Shown here: positions 7,260 to 15,214 of the stretch, in pieces
Numbering within the stretch: position 1 is the first letter of the stretch
Layout: the number at the start of each line of letters is the position of its first letter
Assembly: GCA_016931085.1 (NCBI GenBank)
Contig: JAFGFO010000143.1
Coordinates: 1-19,687, forward strand
Direction: 5' to 3'
Length of the DNA: 19,687 nucleotides
DNA from: Thermoflexales bacterium
Lineage (GTDB): Bacteria; Chloroflexota; Anaerolineae; Fen-1058
Program-made: the position numbers and the translations under genes
Notes under the pieces: generated by a model
The model's input: the letters and a program-made list of their open reading frames with translations, nothing else
The model's database searches: none
Told to the model about the DNA's origin: nothing

Positions 7260-9413
7260 ATGAAGATTACCACACTTCCAGTATATTCTAAACTGGCCGA
7301 CGAGGCCGAGGTGCGCGAGTTGAGCCTGTGGGACAGCCTGCCGCTCAAGCCGGACGGCTCCCGTTGGCAACTGTCTCAGCACCAGGTGGAGACCTACGAG
7401 GCGTTGACGGGCGGTGAATACGACGTCGTGTTCAACACGGCCATGACCGGCGACGGCAAGAGCCTGGCAGCGTATTTGCGGACGTTGGTGGATGGGCGAT
7501 CCGTGCTGGCGATGTATCCCACCAACGAGCTGGCGCGCGACCAGGAAGCACAACTAGATGGCTCGAAAAAGCAGTGGCATTGCGAACAGGTGCGTGTAAC
7601 GCCCATGTCCGCCGGCAGGATGGAGGCCATTATCGCCACTGGTTCTTACAGTCGAAAGGCAGACGTGATACGCCACCTGGCCGACAACAATGATGTGGTG
7701 CTGACCAACCCGGATATCTTTCACTACCTGACTCAGTTTTTTTACACACGTCAAGGTGATGCGCCGGACATGTTGTTCAGCCGCAAAATCGTCGATTTAT
7801 TTGAGCTGTTTGTGTTTGACGAGTTTCACATTTTTCAGGTACCACAAATCGTTGCGGTGTTGAATGCTTTGCTGCTGGTACGCGAGGTGAGCGGCATGAC
7901 CAGCCCTAAGCGTTTTTTATTCCTCTCTGCCACGCCCGATCCGTTGCTGCAAGAGTACCTGGCCAAGGCTGGATTCCACGTCAAACTGATTCAACCGGAG
8001 AGTGAAAGCTGGTACCGGCATACATTCGAGCTGGTAGACCGTGACCAATGGCGGCCCATCGTGCAGGCTACCGATATTCATTTTTGGAACACACAGGGGG
8101 ATTATCGAGCTGAGGCGTGGGCAACGGATCATCTGGAAGACGTGCTGCTGGCTTTTTTTCGCCATCATCGCCCGGGGGCCAAAGGCGCGATCATTGTCAA
8201 CAGCATTGCCACAGCGCACCGCCTGTTTGCGTTGTTGGGACCGGCGTTCGGGGCAGAAGGGTTGTGTGTCTCGCTCAACACCGGCTTTACCGGCGAAACC
8301 TTGAAGCGCGCTTCGCTGGAAGCTGACTTGTTGATTGGCACGGCGACGGTAGACGTCGGGGTGGACTTTAGGATTAACTTTCTGGTGTTCGAGAGCCGTG
8401 ACGCCGGAACGTTTTTGCAGCGATTGGGACGCCTGGGACGACATACTGATGACGGGCGCGGCCACGCCTTTGAAGCTTTCGAAGCCCACGCGCTGGTGCC
8501 CAATTTTGTGAATGAGCGTTTGTTTGAGGGCAAGGGCGGTGAGTCGCCATTGCTGCCTGATAGCACGGCTGTGGCGCGGGCTGAATTAGGCAAGGCAGTC
8601 CACACAGCTTACCCACAGCCTGTGTCGTTCCAGTCTTATGCCCGCGAGTGGGGCTGGGTGCAGTCGGCGCACGTGTATTACAAGTTGAGCCGCAAGACTA
8701 TTAAAGACAGCTACGAGACGGCGCGAGAGCATTTGAAGCAGCATTACTGGGACGTGCTGGGCATCAGCACGGGACGCGCTCTAAGAGAGTATGCCGAGTT
8801 GACGAAGGATGCTAGGCAAATTGCCGAGGAAGCGCAGAGCTTTCGCGGCGGCAGCCCGTTCGAGTGCGGTTTGATTGATGACTCCGAGGCGGGTGCAGAT
8901 AGCGTAAAACGCTACAATCTCTTGACGCTGGCCGCCAATGCCAACCTGGAGTGGTTGGGTCAGGAGCGATTCAAGCGCGAGGCTGCTCAGCGCAAAGCAA
9001 CCTTGTCCACGGCCGCTATGGAGCAGATGACCGGCTGGTTCCGGTTTCGGGGCTTTGGCGACGCGTGGCGTGCGGTGGTGATCTTGCTCCGTGAATCTGT
9101 GGGGAGCTGGAGCGCAGATGAGTTGGGCGAGCCGCAGGTGATCGACGGCGTGGAGCTAGATGTGTCTGGCGTGGACTGGCTGAATGAGCTCAATGTCCAC
9201 TTGCGGCGGCGCAAGTTTGTGGCCACGTTGTGCCTGATTCATCCAAATGACCTGCGCTATCGTCTGCGCCTGCCGCGGATGTTCGAGTTGCTGCCTTTTG
9301 TGGCTCGCGATGGCGCTGAGGGCAGCATCGCCTTTGCGCGCGAAGCGCTGTTGCTGAGTGTGGCGCTGAAAGAGCGGCGCGTGCCGTGTGGAGGCGGGGC
9401 GGTGATTGTATAA
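7260..9413 (+). CDS. cas3: Type I-D Cas3 helicase (no HD domain)
   Basis: A 717-residue superfamily-2 helicase. Seen: motif I TAMTGDGKS (Lys67), motif II DEFH (187-190), motif III SATPD (223-227), motif V GTATVDVGVDF (from 360) and motif VI QRLGRLGRH (387-395). There is no N-terminal HD nuclease domain. That is normal for type I-D, where the HD part sits on Cas10d, so Cas3 acts as the DNA translocase recruited by the target-bound complex. The length fits I-D Cas3 and is shorter than HD-fused Cas3. The ATG at 7260 lacks a clear ribosome binding site (only GAG nearby), so translation may be weak or depend on leader structure. It is the first gene of the interference operon; cas10d follows after 22 bases. 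Confidence 0.93.
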   Translation: MKITTLPVYSKLADEAEVRELSLWDSLPLKPDGSRWQLSQHQVETYEALTGGEYDVVFNTAMTGDGKSLAAYLRTLVDGRSVLAMYPTNELARDQEAQLDGSKKQWHCEQVRVTPMSAGRMEAIIATGSYSRKADVIRHLADNNDVVLTNPDIFHYLTQFFYTRQGDAPDMLFSRKIVDLFELFVFDEFHIFQVPQIVAVLNALLLVREVSGMTSPKRFLFLSATPDPLLQEYLAKAGFHVKLIQPESESWYRHTFELVDRDQWRPIVQATDIHFWNTQGDYRAEAWATDHLEDVLLAFFRHHRPGAKGAIIVNSIATAHRLFALLGPAFGAEGLCVSLNTGFTGETLKRASLEADLLIGTATVDVGVDFRINFLVFESRDAGTFLQRLGRLGRHTDDGRGHAFEAFEAHALVPNFVNERLFEGKGGESPLLPDSTAVARAELGKAVHTAYPQPVSFQSYAREWGWVQSAHVYYKLSRKTIKDSYETAREHLKQHYWDVLGISTGRALREYAELTKDARQIAEEAQSFRGGSPFECGLIDDSEAGADSVKRYNLLTLAANANLEWLGQERFKREAAQRKATLSTAAMEQMTGWFRFRGFGDAWRAVVILLRESVGSWSADELGEPQVIDGVELDVSGVDWLNELNVHLRRRKFVATLCLIHPNDLRYRLRLPRMFELLPFVARDGAEGSIAFAREALLLSVALKERRVPCGGGAVIV

Positions 9414-9435
9414 GCTTTGATACAAGGGGGATGTT

Positions 9436-12400
9436 ATGGCTAAACGCAAATCTAAACCCATTGAGACAACACGACCAGCAGAAGACGAGCGCACCGAAGA
9501 AGAGTTGGTCGAAGAACTCGAAGAGCTCGAAGGACAAGCGGAGCCAGTCGTTATCCGGCTAGCCGACGAACCGATGTTTTCCGCGTTGCTGCGGGCAGCT
9601 GTGAAGCAGGTCTCGCCGGACGACGCCGTGATGCTGGATTACGTGACTTGTGTGGCGCAGCCGCTGTCGGCGGAACTGGCGCTGCAACCGGCCAAGGGCG
9701 GCGAAGAATTCCTGGCCGCGCGGCGGGCGGAAGGCAAGACCGAAAAGGACATTGCCCGCTACCGTCACGAGCAAAGCCTGCGGGCGCACCTGGTCAACGG
9801 CTTGTTCCCGGCCGCGCACATCGCTCGATTGCTGAAAACGTGGAACGCGCCTCGCCTGCGCCATTTTGACGAGCGTGTCTCTCGCTTGTTTTGCGCCGGC
9901 TTTACTTTGCACGACTGGCTCAAGCTGCCGGAAGTGGAGACCTGGCTGGATCGAGAAGGGCTGGATCATGCCTCGGTGAGCGCGGCCAAGCACTTGCCGG
10001 TGGTCGAAGCTATCTTTCGAGTGTGGTTGGGTCGCTTGGGGTTGGACAAGTTCCTGGAGCCTATCGGCGGCACAGAGATGTGGCTGCATGATTTGATCTA
10101 CCTGGCGTGCAATGCCCAGGTGCGGTGGGGTACTATGCTCAACCTGGGCCAATTGCCCAGGCTCAAGCTGGAGGGCCGGGCGCGACAACTGGCGACTGAT
10201 CTATGCACCCTGGCTGACCGCATAGCCTATATTGCCAAGACGCCACGCGAGGTGACTGCCCACCGTAGCATCGTCGAATTGATCACCAATCTTTCGGATG
10301 GGCAGGCGCGGCTTGTCTATCACCACGTGGCCGAGAATCGCGGCATGGTGACCAATTTTATCCACAACGCGGCGATGGCGGCCATGATGCATCCGTCACG
10401 TGTGCCACTGTTGTATGCCCCGAGTGGCGTGGTGTACCTGGAAAATAGCCGAGATATTGAACGGCCTGGCGCTCCACCTGCGGCTGAAGCAGTGGCCGAT
10501 GCTACAGCTCAAGAGATACAAAAGGCATGTACGGGGCGCTTGAATCGAGAGTTTACCGGCTTGTCGCGCGATGGCAAGGGACTCAAGACCGCGCCGTACT
10601 ACGACTTGCACTTTACGCCGGGCGAGCAAATCCGCCTGGCGGCGCGCGCCGTGTTCAAGATGATCCCGGAAACAAAACAGGCTTCGGCCGGCACGCGCTT
10701 TGCCAAGCTGGTTGAAAAAGGAATGGCGCCGGATGGGGTTGACTTGAATTTGCCGGACGACATCCGGGTGGACCAACTGGCCGAATTTTGCGCGATGGGT
10801 GTGGGAATTGCCCAAAGCGCTGCGCCGGACCTGGACGCTGCGGGATTGGTGCTGCAAACGCTGGAACTGAGCGGCGAGCGCAGCGCGTTTGATGCGATTG
10901 GCGGGGCCAAAGGCGGCGGTGGCGTGCCGTATCCCTGGTATTACGCTGCCGGCGTCTACCTGGGACGAGGCAAAGGCAAGGGCGCGTCACCGGATGAGTG
11001 GCGAACGCTGATGGAAAATTTGGCCCAGACGGTGGCGAAAGCTGTTGAGGAGGCCAATCTGGGGACTGAAGCAGACGGACATGGCTGGGACGATTTGCGT
11101 GCCTACGTGCAGCAAGTGCTGACGTTTGGGCCAGGCGATGCTGGCGCAGGGGACGAGTCAAGAGCCATACAGGAGACGGCCGCACTGGAACTGGCGCGGT
11201 ATAGCGCGGCCAAGACCAAGGGCCGCAGTGCCACAGTGGTTTGTTCATTGTGTTCTTCTGCTTACGCCATCAATCCGCAGCGTGAAGCGGGTATCCTGTT
11301 CGCGCCGCAGGTGTACACCAACAAGCAGCCGCTGCACGGCTCGAAGGCCATTCGAAACATCTGCCGTATATGCGAGACCGAAATGATGCTGCGCCAGATT
11401 CTCATGAACCACGGCGGGGCGTTGGGCAGCCGCTTTGAGGGACGGCGCGTGCGTTATTTGTACTTTTACCCGACCTACTTTTTTACACCGGAAACCTTGG
11501 CGCAACTGGCGCTCGTCTACAGGCGCTTGCGGCGAGTAAGTTTTACCTCGGTACGCAAAGCTCTGTCGGTTGAAGAGAATGGGCGGGCGGTGCTGCGTTT
11601 GGATGCTGAGGTCTTTCAACGCCTCGAACCCTTGTTAATGGAACCAGAGATCGGCGAAGCGCCCGAAACAGACCGCATGTTTCGATTTCACTTTCCCCAG
11701 CAGCAGCCGGTGGCGTTTTACTTTTTAGGTGTGCCGCCGCCCAGCCGGGACGCCAAAGACGCCGAAGCGTGGATTAACCCGGCCTTCTTAGCCCTGATCC
11801 TGCCGCTGGCGCTGGATGTGAAGGTGGTAGCCTCTGAATCTGCTAACCCATTGCTGCTAGAAGCTGACGAGTTGGATGAGACTGTGTTCATGGACGCTCC
11901 TCACGATTTTGTGACTGATTTGGTGGGGCGCGAGCGTATTAGCTTGGAAGGATTGCTGCCCCGCTTGCAAGTGCTCACGGCAGCGTATCTGATCCACATC
12001 GATGCCAATGCGCGCATGGGGCGCGGCGGTTATGATTATCGCTGGCACACTATCCCACCCCTGGCGCGCAACCTGGGCGCTGATCCGATCTGGGCGTTTG
12101 CCTATCTCAAAAAGTGGCAGCGGGCTAATGGCATTGAAGCCATTCCGCTTGACAAGGCCCGCTTGTATGTACAGTTCGCTTCAATTTTGACAGATTTGAT
12201 AGGAGGTGATTCGATGAGTTATGCTCAAGTGTTGACCGAGCGATATATGCAGTTCTACCGGGCCAAGCGGCGCAATTCCAACAGCATCCTGCGCCCAATC
12301 AGCATCGCCGCGCAGGCAATCCTCGACGCCGACCCACGCTTGTTCGATCGTGAGGGTTTGATCGAGGTGGTGCGTGGGGAGTTGGGCGATTTTATAACTC

Positions 12401-12648
12401 GCGTTGGAAGCGGGCGCGCCGATGGTCGCTATCCAGCCGGCAGTACGTGGGAAAGCCGGGAGGCGGCCTTGCGCCAATTCGCGGAATATTTTGTGGGCGA
12501 TATATTCCACGACATCTTGCGCGGCGACAAGTCGGCCTTGCGCGGCAAGCAATTGAACCTGTTGAAGAATGCCTGCGAAGTGATTTACCGGGATGCTGCA
12601 GCCCAGGAGTGGCGCGAGAAAAAGGAGGAGGACGAAGAAGACAGCTAA
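9436..12648 (+). CDS. cas10d: Cas10d, type I-D large subunit with HD nuclease domain
   Basis: A 1070-residue protein. The start is acidic and probably disordered (residues 10-45). An HD-type domain follows, with His118 and the His159-Asp160 pair in FTLHDWLKL. A Cas10-like body contains a four-cysteine zinc-binding site (Cys603-x2-Cys606 and Cys643-x2-Cys646). No GGDD cyclase motif is seen, as expected for Cas10d. In type I-D this protein is the large subunit and supplies the DNA-cutting activity together with the Cas3 helicase. The start is supported by AGGGGGA about 7 bases upstream. The C-terminal ~144 residues are alpha-helical small-subunit-like and are preceded by an internal ribosome binding site (see Cas11d). 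The acidic tail KKEEDEEDS is unusual but could help solubility. Confidence 0.93.
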   Translation: MAKRKSKPIETTRPAEDERTEEELVEELEELEGQAEPVVIRLADEPMFSALLRAAVKQVSPDDAVMLDYVTCVAQPLSAELALQPAKGGEEFLAARRAEGKTEKDIARYRHEQSLRAHLVNGLFPAAHIARLLKTWNAPRLRHFDERVSRLFCAGFTLHDWLKLPEVETWLDREGLDHASVSAAKHLPVVEAIFRVWLGRLGLDKFLEPIGGTEMWLHDLIYLACNAQVRWGTMLNLGQLPRLKLEGRARQLATDLCTLADRIAYIAKTPREVTAHRSIVELITNLSDGQARLVYHHVAENRGMVTNFIHNAAMAAMMHPSRVPLLYAPSGVVYLENSRDIERPGAPPAAEAVADATAQEIQKACTGRLNREFTGLSRDGKGLKTAPYYDLHFTPGEQIRLAARAVFKMIPETKQASAGTRFAKLVEKGMAPDGVDLNLPDDIRVDQLAEFCAMGVGIAQSAAPDLDAAGLVLQTLELSGERSAFDAIGGAKGGGGVPYPWYYAAGVYLGRGKGKGASPDEWRTLMENLAQTVAKAVEEANLGTEADGHGWDDLRAYVQQVLTFGPGDAGAGDESRAIQETAALELARYSAAKTKGRSATVVCSLCSSAYAINPQREAGILFAPQVYTNKQPLHGSKAIRNICRICETEMMLRQILMNHGGALGSRFEGRRVRYLYFYPTYFFTPETLAQLALVYRRLRRVSFTSVRKALSVEENGRAVLRLDAEVFQRLEPLLMEPEIGEAPETDRMFRFHFPQQQPVAFYFLGVPPPSRDAKDAEAWINPAFLALILPLALDVKVVASESANPLLLEADELDETVFMDAPHDFVTDLVGRERISLEGLLPRLQVLTAAYLIHIDANARMGRGGYDYRWHTIPPLARNLGADPIWAFAYLKKWQRANGIEAIPLDKARLYVQFASILTDLIGGDSMSYAQVLTERYMQFYRAKRRNSNSILRPISIAAQAILDADPRLFDREGLIEVVRGELGDFITRVGSGRADGRYPAGSTWESREAALRQFAEYFVGDIFHDILRGDKSALRGKQLNLLKNACEVIYRDAAAQEWREKKEEDEEDS
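12201..12210 (+). promoter_or_regulatory. Internal Shine-Dalgarno for Cas11d
   Basis: AGGAGGTGAT is fully complementary to the 3' end of 16S rRNA. It lies inside the cas10d coding sequence, with an in-frame ATG (12214) 7 bases after AGGAGG. It is the strongest ribosome binding site noticed in this window. Confidence 0.85.
12214..12648 (+). CDS. cas11d: Cas11d small subunit, internal in-frame product of cas10d
   Basis: Residues 927-1070 of Cas10d can be made separately as a 144-residue protein beginning MSYAQVLTERYMQFYRAKRR. The perfect internal ribosome binding site at 12201-12210 and the in-frame ATG support this directly. In type I-D and some other type I systems, independent translation of the small subunit from the 3' end of the large-subunit gene is established; several copies of Cas11d line the backbone of the complex and hold the target DNA. 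The predicted fragment is basic and helix-rich at its start and acidic at its end, in keeping with such a role. The alternative, that the site is a chance purine run (Ile-Gly-Gly-Asp codons), is less likely given its perfection and spacing. Confidence 0.82.
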   Translation: MSYAQVLTERYMQFYRAKRRNSNSILRPISIAAQAILDADPRLFDREGLIEVVRGELGDFITRVGSGRADGRYPAGSTWESREAALRQFAEYFVGDIFHDILRGDKSALRGKQLNLLKNACEVIYRDAAAQEWREKKEEDEEDS

Positions 12649-12697
12649 AATTTCTGCCTCAACTGACGAGTCGGATCTGATGGCAGACCTAAGGCGC

Positions 12698-12727
12698 GCC
12701 GATGTAAAATAACCAGCGTTCATCGGC
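12698..12727. repeat. Inverted repeat in the cas10d-csc2 gap
   Basis: GCCGATG (12698-12704) and CATCGGC (12721-12727) can pair around a 16-base loop. The right arm, GCGTTCATCGGC, resembles part of the MITE-like element near 16997 (GCGTTTATCGGC), so this may be a relic of the same repeat family. The rest of the 130-base gap shows only the csc2 ribosome binding site. Confidence 0.4.
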
Positions 12728-12778
12728 ACAACCTGCGTTCAAATGTAAGTTCGAACAATCATTATCAGGAGGAAAACG

Positions 12779-13789
12779 ATGTCTCTTAATACCAGGTGGT
12801 TTCCAGAAGCTATTCTCGCCAAACCGTCCGGGCGATACGCCCACATCATTGCCTTGCGCGTGACGGATTCTTACGCACTGTTCCAAACCGACGGGGAACT
12901 GAACACGGCGCGTGTCCAGGCTGGGCTGGACGATCAAGCCTTGATGACCAGGCTGGCGTTGTTCAAGCGCAAGCAAACCACACCCGAACGCTTGACCGGA
13001 CGCGAGTGGCTGCGGCGCTATGATGTTCTCAGCCCCGAATTGCCGGACGACAAAGCCAAGAAAGAGGCCGATGCGCAAGGACGGTTGATCTGCGATTACA
13101 ACGTGGCCTTTTGCAAGCAGTGTCCAGATTGTATCACCTACGGCTTTGCGATCGGCGACGCCGGCTCGGAAAAGTCCAAAGTCATCACAGATACCGCTTA
13201 CAGTCTGACGGCCTACGACAGCTCGCACGAGACATTTACGCTCAATGCGCCTTACGAAGAGGGAACGATGAGCCGCAAGGGAGAGGTGACCAGCCGCATT
13301 AACGAGGCCGATCACGTTCGCCCGCAGGTTATCTTTCCGGCTGTAATCACGGTGCGCGATGTGACGACGGCGTTATTCGAGTACGTGCTCAGCAATGTTT
13401 TGCGGACGCGGCGCTATGGCGCCCAAACCACGCGCACGGGCACGCTAAGCAATCACATCCTGGCGATTGCGCTCACAGACGGCGAAATCTTTTCCAATCT
13501 CAAGTTCACCCAGGCCTTGCACGATGCGCTCAAAGATTCGCTCAACCCACCTGATCCGGTCGATATCACCCTCGCGCTTGCTCAAGCCGGACGGCTGATC
13601 CCTGGTTTGCTCAAAGCGGACGGTGTGGCAGTCGATCAACTGTTAATGGGGGATCAATTGGCAGCGACCTTGACCGGGCTGCGCGAGCGCTTTGACGATG
13701 AGGCCGGGGCAAAGGCTTTGTTGCAAGCAGCGTTCGCCGACAGCCGGGCGTACTATCACGCTTACGTGGCCAAGGCCAGCAAAAAATGA
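12779..13789 (+). CDS. csc2: Csc2, type I-D Cas7 backbone subunit
   Basis: A 336-residue RAMP-fold protein recognised as Csc2/Cas7d from its length, its position after cas10d and its sequence. The N-terminal part (HIIALRVTDSYALFQTDGELNTARVQ) is followed by a cysteine pair region (FCKQCPDCITYGFAIGD) and a segment ending VFPAVITVRDVT-like (ARPQVIFPAVITVRDVTTALFEYVLSNVLRT in this frame's neighbourhood, about 180-210). Several copies would coat the crRNA spacer in the effector complex. Translation is well supported by CAGGAGGAAAACG just before the ATG. It follows cas10d after 130 bases and precedes csc1 by 13, so it is in the same operon. Csc2 homologues bind single-stranded nucleic acid. Confidence 0.92.
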   Translation: MSLNTRWFPEAILAKPSGRYAHIIALRVTDSYALFQTDGELNTARVQAGLDDQALMTRLALFKRKQTTPERLTGREWLRRYDVLSPELPDDKAKKEADAQGRLICDYNVAFCKQCPDCITYGFAIGDAGSEKSKVITDTAYSLTAYDSSHETFTLNAPYEEGTMSRKGEVTSRINEADHVRPQVIFPAVITVRDVTTALFEYVLSNVLRTRRYGAQTTRTGTLSNHILAIALTDGEIFSNLKFTQALHDALKDSLNPPDPVDITLALAQAGRLIPGLLKADGVAVDQLLMGDQLAATLTGLRERFDDEAGAKALLQAAFADSRAYYHAYVAKASKK

Positions 13790-13802
13790 AAGGAGACTGC
13801 CG

Positions 13803-14492
13803 ATGATCATTTACATGGGCAGGCTGGTTTTGCACGAAAGCTTGTACTTTGCAACCCGCGAGGTTGGCCGGCTGTACGAGACCGGGCGCTATCTGCATAA
13901 CTATGCATTGACGTATGCGCTTGGATTAGCCGTAGCACCTTATTTCAATGCCGAGCAGGTGCCGCGTTATGCCGAACAACTGGTACCGTTGAACGAGCGA
14001 GGCATATACGTTACTCCGGCGCGCGGTGTGAAGGTGAGCTATGCGCTTGCCACGTTCAAGTATGCCAACAATGCCTATCATGTCGAGATGGAGAAAGGCA
14101 GCCGTAACACGCCTTCGTTCGGGCGGGCAAAAGAGTTGGCAGTTGGCAGCGAGTTCGAGTTTGCCGTGCTATCAGAACACGAAACGCTGTCCTTGCCTGG
14201 GTGGATTCGATTGGGGTTGTGGCGTAGCAAAGCGGCTGTGACGTGGAATAAGGCCAAGGCCGAGCAAGACCATGCCAGGCAAGAGCGCGCTTCTTTGCCA
14301 CTGAATCCGTTGGACACAAGCGGTGACTTGATGGCTTTTGACCTGATTTCGATGCCACCCTCGAGCCTGGTGGATCACGCCCTGATGCTCACGGAATGGT
14401 GGACCTGGCAAGGCGAAGGTGAAACGTACCGCTTGCCCGTGGAGTTGAAGTACACTTTTCCCAATAGTGAGGAGGTAGTGAAAGCTGCCTAG
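13803..14492 (+). CDS. csc1: Csc1, type I-D Cas5 subunit
   Basis: A 229-residue protein starting MIIYMGRLVLHESLYFATREVG, typical of Csc1/Cas5d, the subunit that caps the crRNA 5' handle and contacts the PAM side of the target. The ATG at 13803 was chosen because GAAAGGAGA lies 7 bases upstream and because the family begins there; the frame is open further upstream only inside csc2. It is the last gene of the interference operon. Its stop codon overlaps the stop codon of the convergent PIN-toxin gene (shared bases 14489-14492), so there is no room for a terminator between them. Confidence 0.9.
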   Translation: MIIYMGRLVLHESLYFATREVGRLYETGRYLHNYALTYALGLAVAPYFNAEQVPRYAEQLVPLNERGIYVTPARGVKVSYALATFKYANNAYHVEMEKGSRNTPSFGRAKELAVGSEFEFAVLSEHETLSLPGWIRLGLWRSKAAVTWNKAKAEQDHARQERASLPLNPLDTSGDLMAFDLISMPPSSLVDHALMLTEWWTWQGEGETYRLPVELKYTFPNSEEVVKAA

Positions 14493-14881
14493 TGCTGCCC
14501 TCGTTCATAAGGCACGACGACGTGAATGTCCGTCATAGGGTAATGCTTGACGTTGCGGGTGACGAGTTCCGCCCCGGCAAGAGCGGCAGTAGCAGCAATG
14601 AGCGCGTCGCCCAATTCCAGCTTGTGGCTGTGGCGATATTGGCGCAGGTACGCGCCAGCTTGCCGGGCAATGGCTTCGTTGACATCCAGCACGACAAACC
14701 TGGATAATGTGCGTTCGGTGCGGGTTTCTTCGCCAGAACGCATGCCGCCAGTCAGTTCAGTGAGCGTGATGGCCGAGATCGCCAGTGTTTCACCGGCGGC
14801 CATGTTTTGAGCAAAGTAATTCAGCGCTGCGTGATGACCGTGAAAGTGATCAATGGCAATGTCAGTATCAATCAGTTTCAT
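14489..14881 (-). CDS. PIN-domain toxin (VapC-like), first TA module
   Basis: A 130-residue PIN-domain ribonuclease, starting at MKLIDTDIAIDHF. The usual PIN acidic residues are visible: Asp5 in the DTD start motif, Glu42 in TLTELTGG, Asp92 in LGDALIAATA and Asn110 in TRNVKHY. VapC-type toxins cut tRNA or rRNA when not held by the antitoxin. The frame is open 11 codons further upstream, but the family start is the Met chosen. It overlaps the antitoxin gene by 14 bases, as is usual for TA pairs. It is transcribed against the cas genes and lies between csc1 and cas6. Catalytic residues appear complete, so the toxin should be active. Confidence 0.85.
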   Translation of the reverse strand: MKLIDTDIAIDHFHGHHAALNYFAQNMAAGETLAISAITLTELTGGMRSGEETRTERTLSRFVVLDVNEAIARQAGAYLRQYRHSHKLELGDALIAATAALAGAELVTRNVKHYPMTDIHVVVPYERGQH

Positions 14882-15146
14882 TGAACAATCCCAATTCTTC
14901 CAACCTATACCCACGCCGGATTTGGTTCACGTATTCAATGCTGTCAGCGGGAATGTCAGTGCGGTCGGCCCACATGCCAAACGTTTCCATCAACACAGCC
15001 TGGATCTGTTCGGCAGATGCGGTGGGGCGACGCTGGGCCTTGGAACGCAGAAACTCGATGAAGTGGTACACCTCGCCCCAGCTACTGACCGGCAGATCGT
15101 TCAGTGAACGGAGAATCTCGTCTTTTGTAACAACTTGAGTCGCCAT
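14868..15146 (-). CDS. Antitoxin of the first TA module
   Basis: A 92-residue protein beginning MATQVVTKDEILRSLNDLP. It resembles the small DUF2281-like/VapB-type antitoxins found in front of PIN toxins, with the pattern EILRSLNDLP then EVYHFIEFLRSK. The central region is Gln/Ala-rich and the C-terminal part would bind the toxin. A clear DNA-binding fold cannot be assigned by eye. The start has AAAGGTG about 5 bases upstream. It overlaps the toxin start by 14 bases. Its promoter should lie in the 68-base gap shared with cas6; a TATAAT on the reverse strand is at 15184-15189. Confidence 0.75.
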   Translation of the reverse strand: MATQVVTKDEILRSLNDLPVSSWGEVYHFIEFLRSKAQRRPTASAEQIQAVLMETFGMWADRTDIPADSIEYVNQIRRGYRLEELGLFNETD

Positions 15147-15214
15147 CGCACACCTTTTGAAAAATCAAGTACAGCCTATGACTATTATACACCATTCTGT
15201 CAAAGAGGTTTACC
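15147..15214. promoter_or_regulatory. Divergent promoter region between the TA module and cas6
   Basis: This 68-base A/T-rich gap separates the reverse-strand antitoxin from cas6. It contains a reverse-strand TATAAT (15184-15189) and, on the forward strand, TTGAAA (15157-15162) with TATTAT (15183-15188) at a long 20-base spacing. Both directions probably start here, so antitoxin autoregulation could also affect cas6 and cas4. Confidence 0.45.

Noticed and set aside
10715..10722. Seed-like AAAAAGGA within cas10d
   Set aside because: Only 8 contiguous bases match and TTG precedes it; it shows how easily short A-rich matches arise.
12619..12626. Another match to the pseudo-spacer seed (AAAAAGGA) at the end of cas10d
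   Set aside because: Only 8 bases match and GAG precedes it, which does not fit a GTN PAM.
15184..15203. Reverse-strand TTGACA and TATAAT in front of the first antitoxin
   Set aside because: Both hexamers are perfect but only 8 bases apart, too close to be one sigma70 promoter; only the TATAAT is kept as a possible -10.
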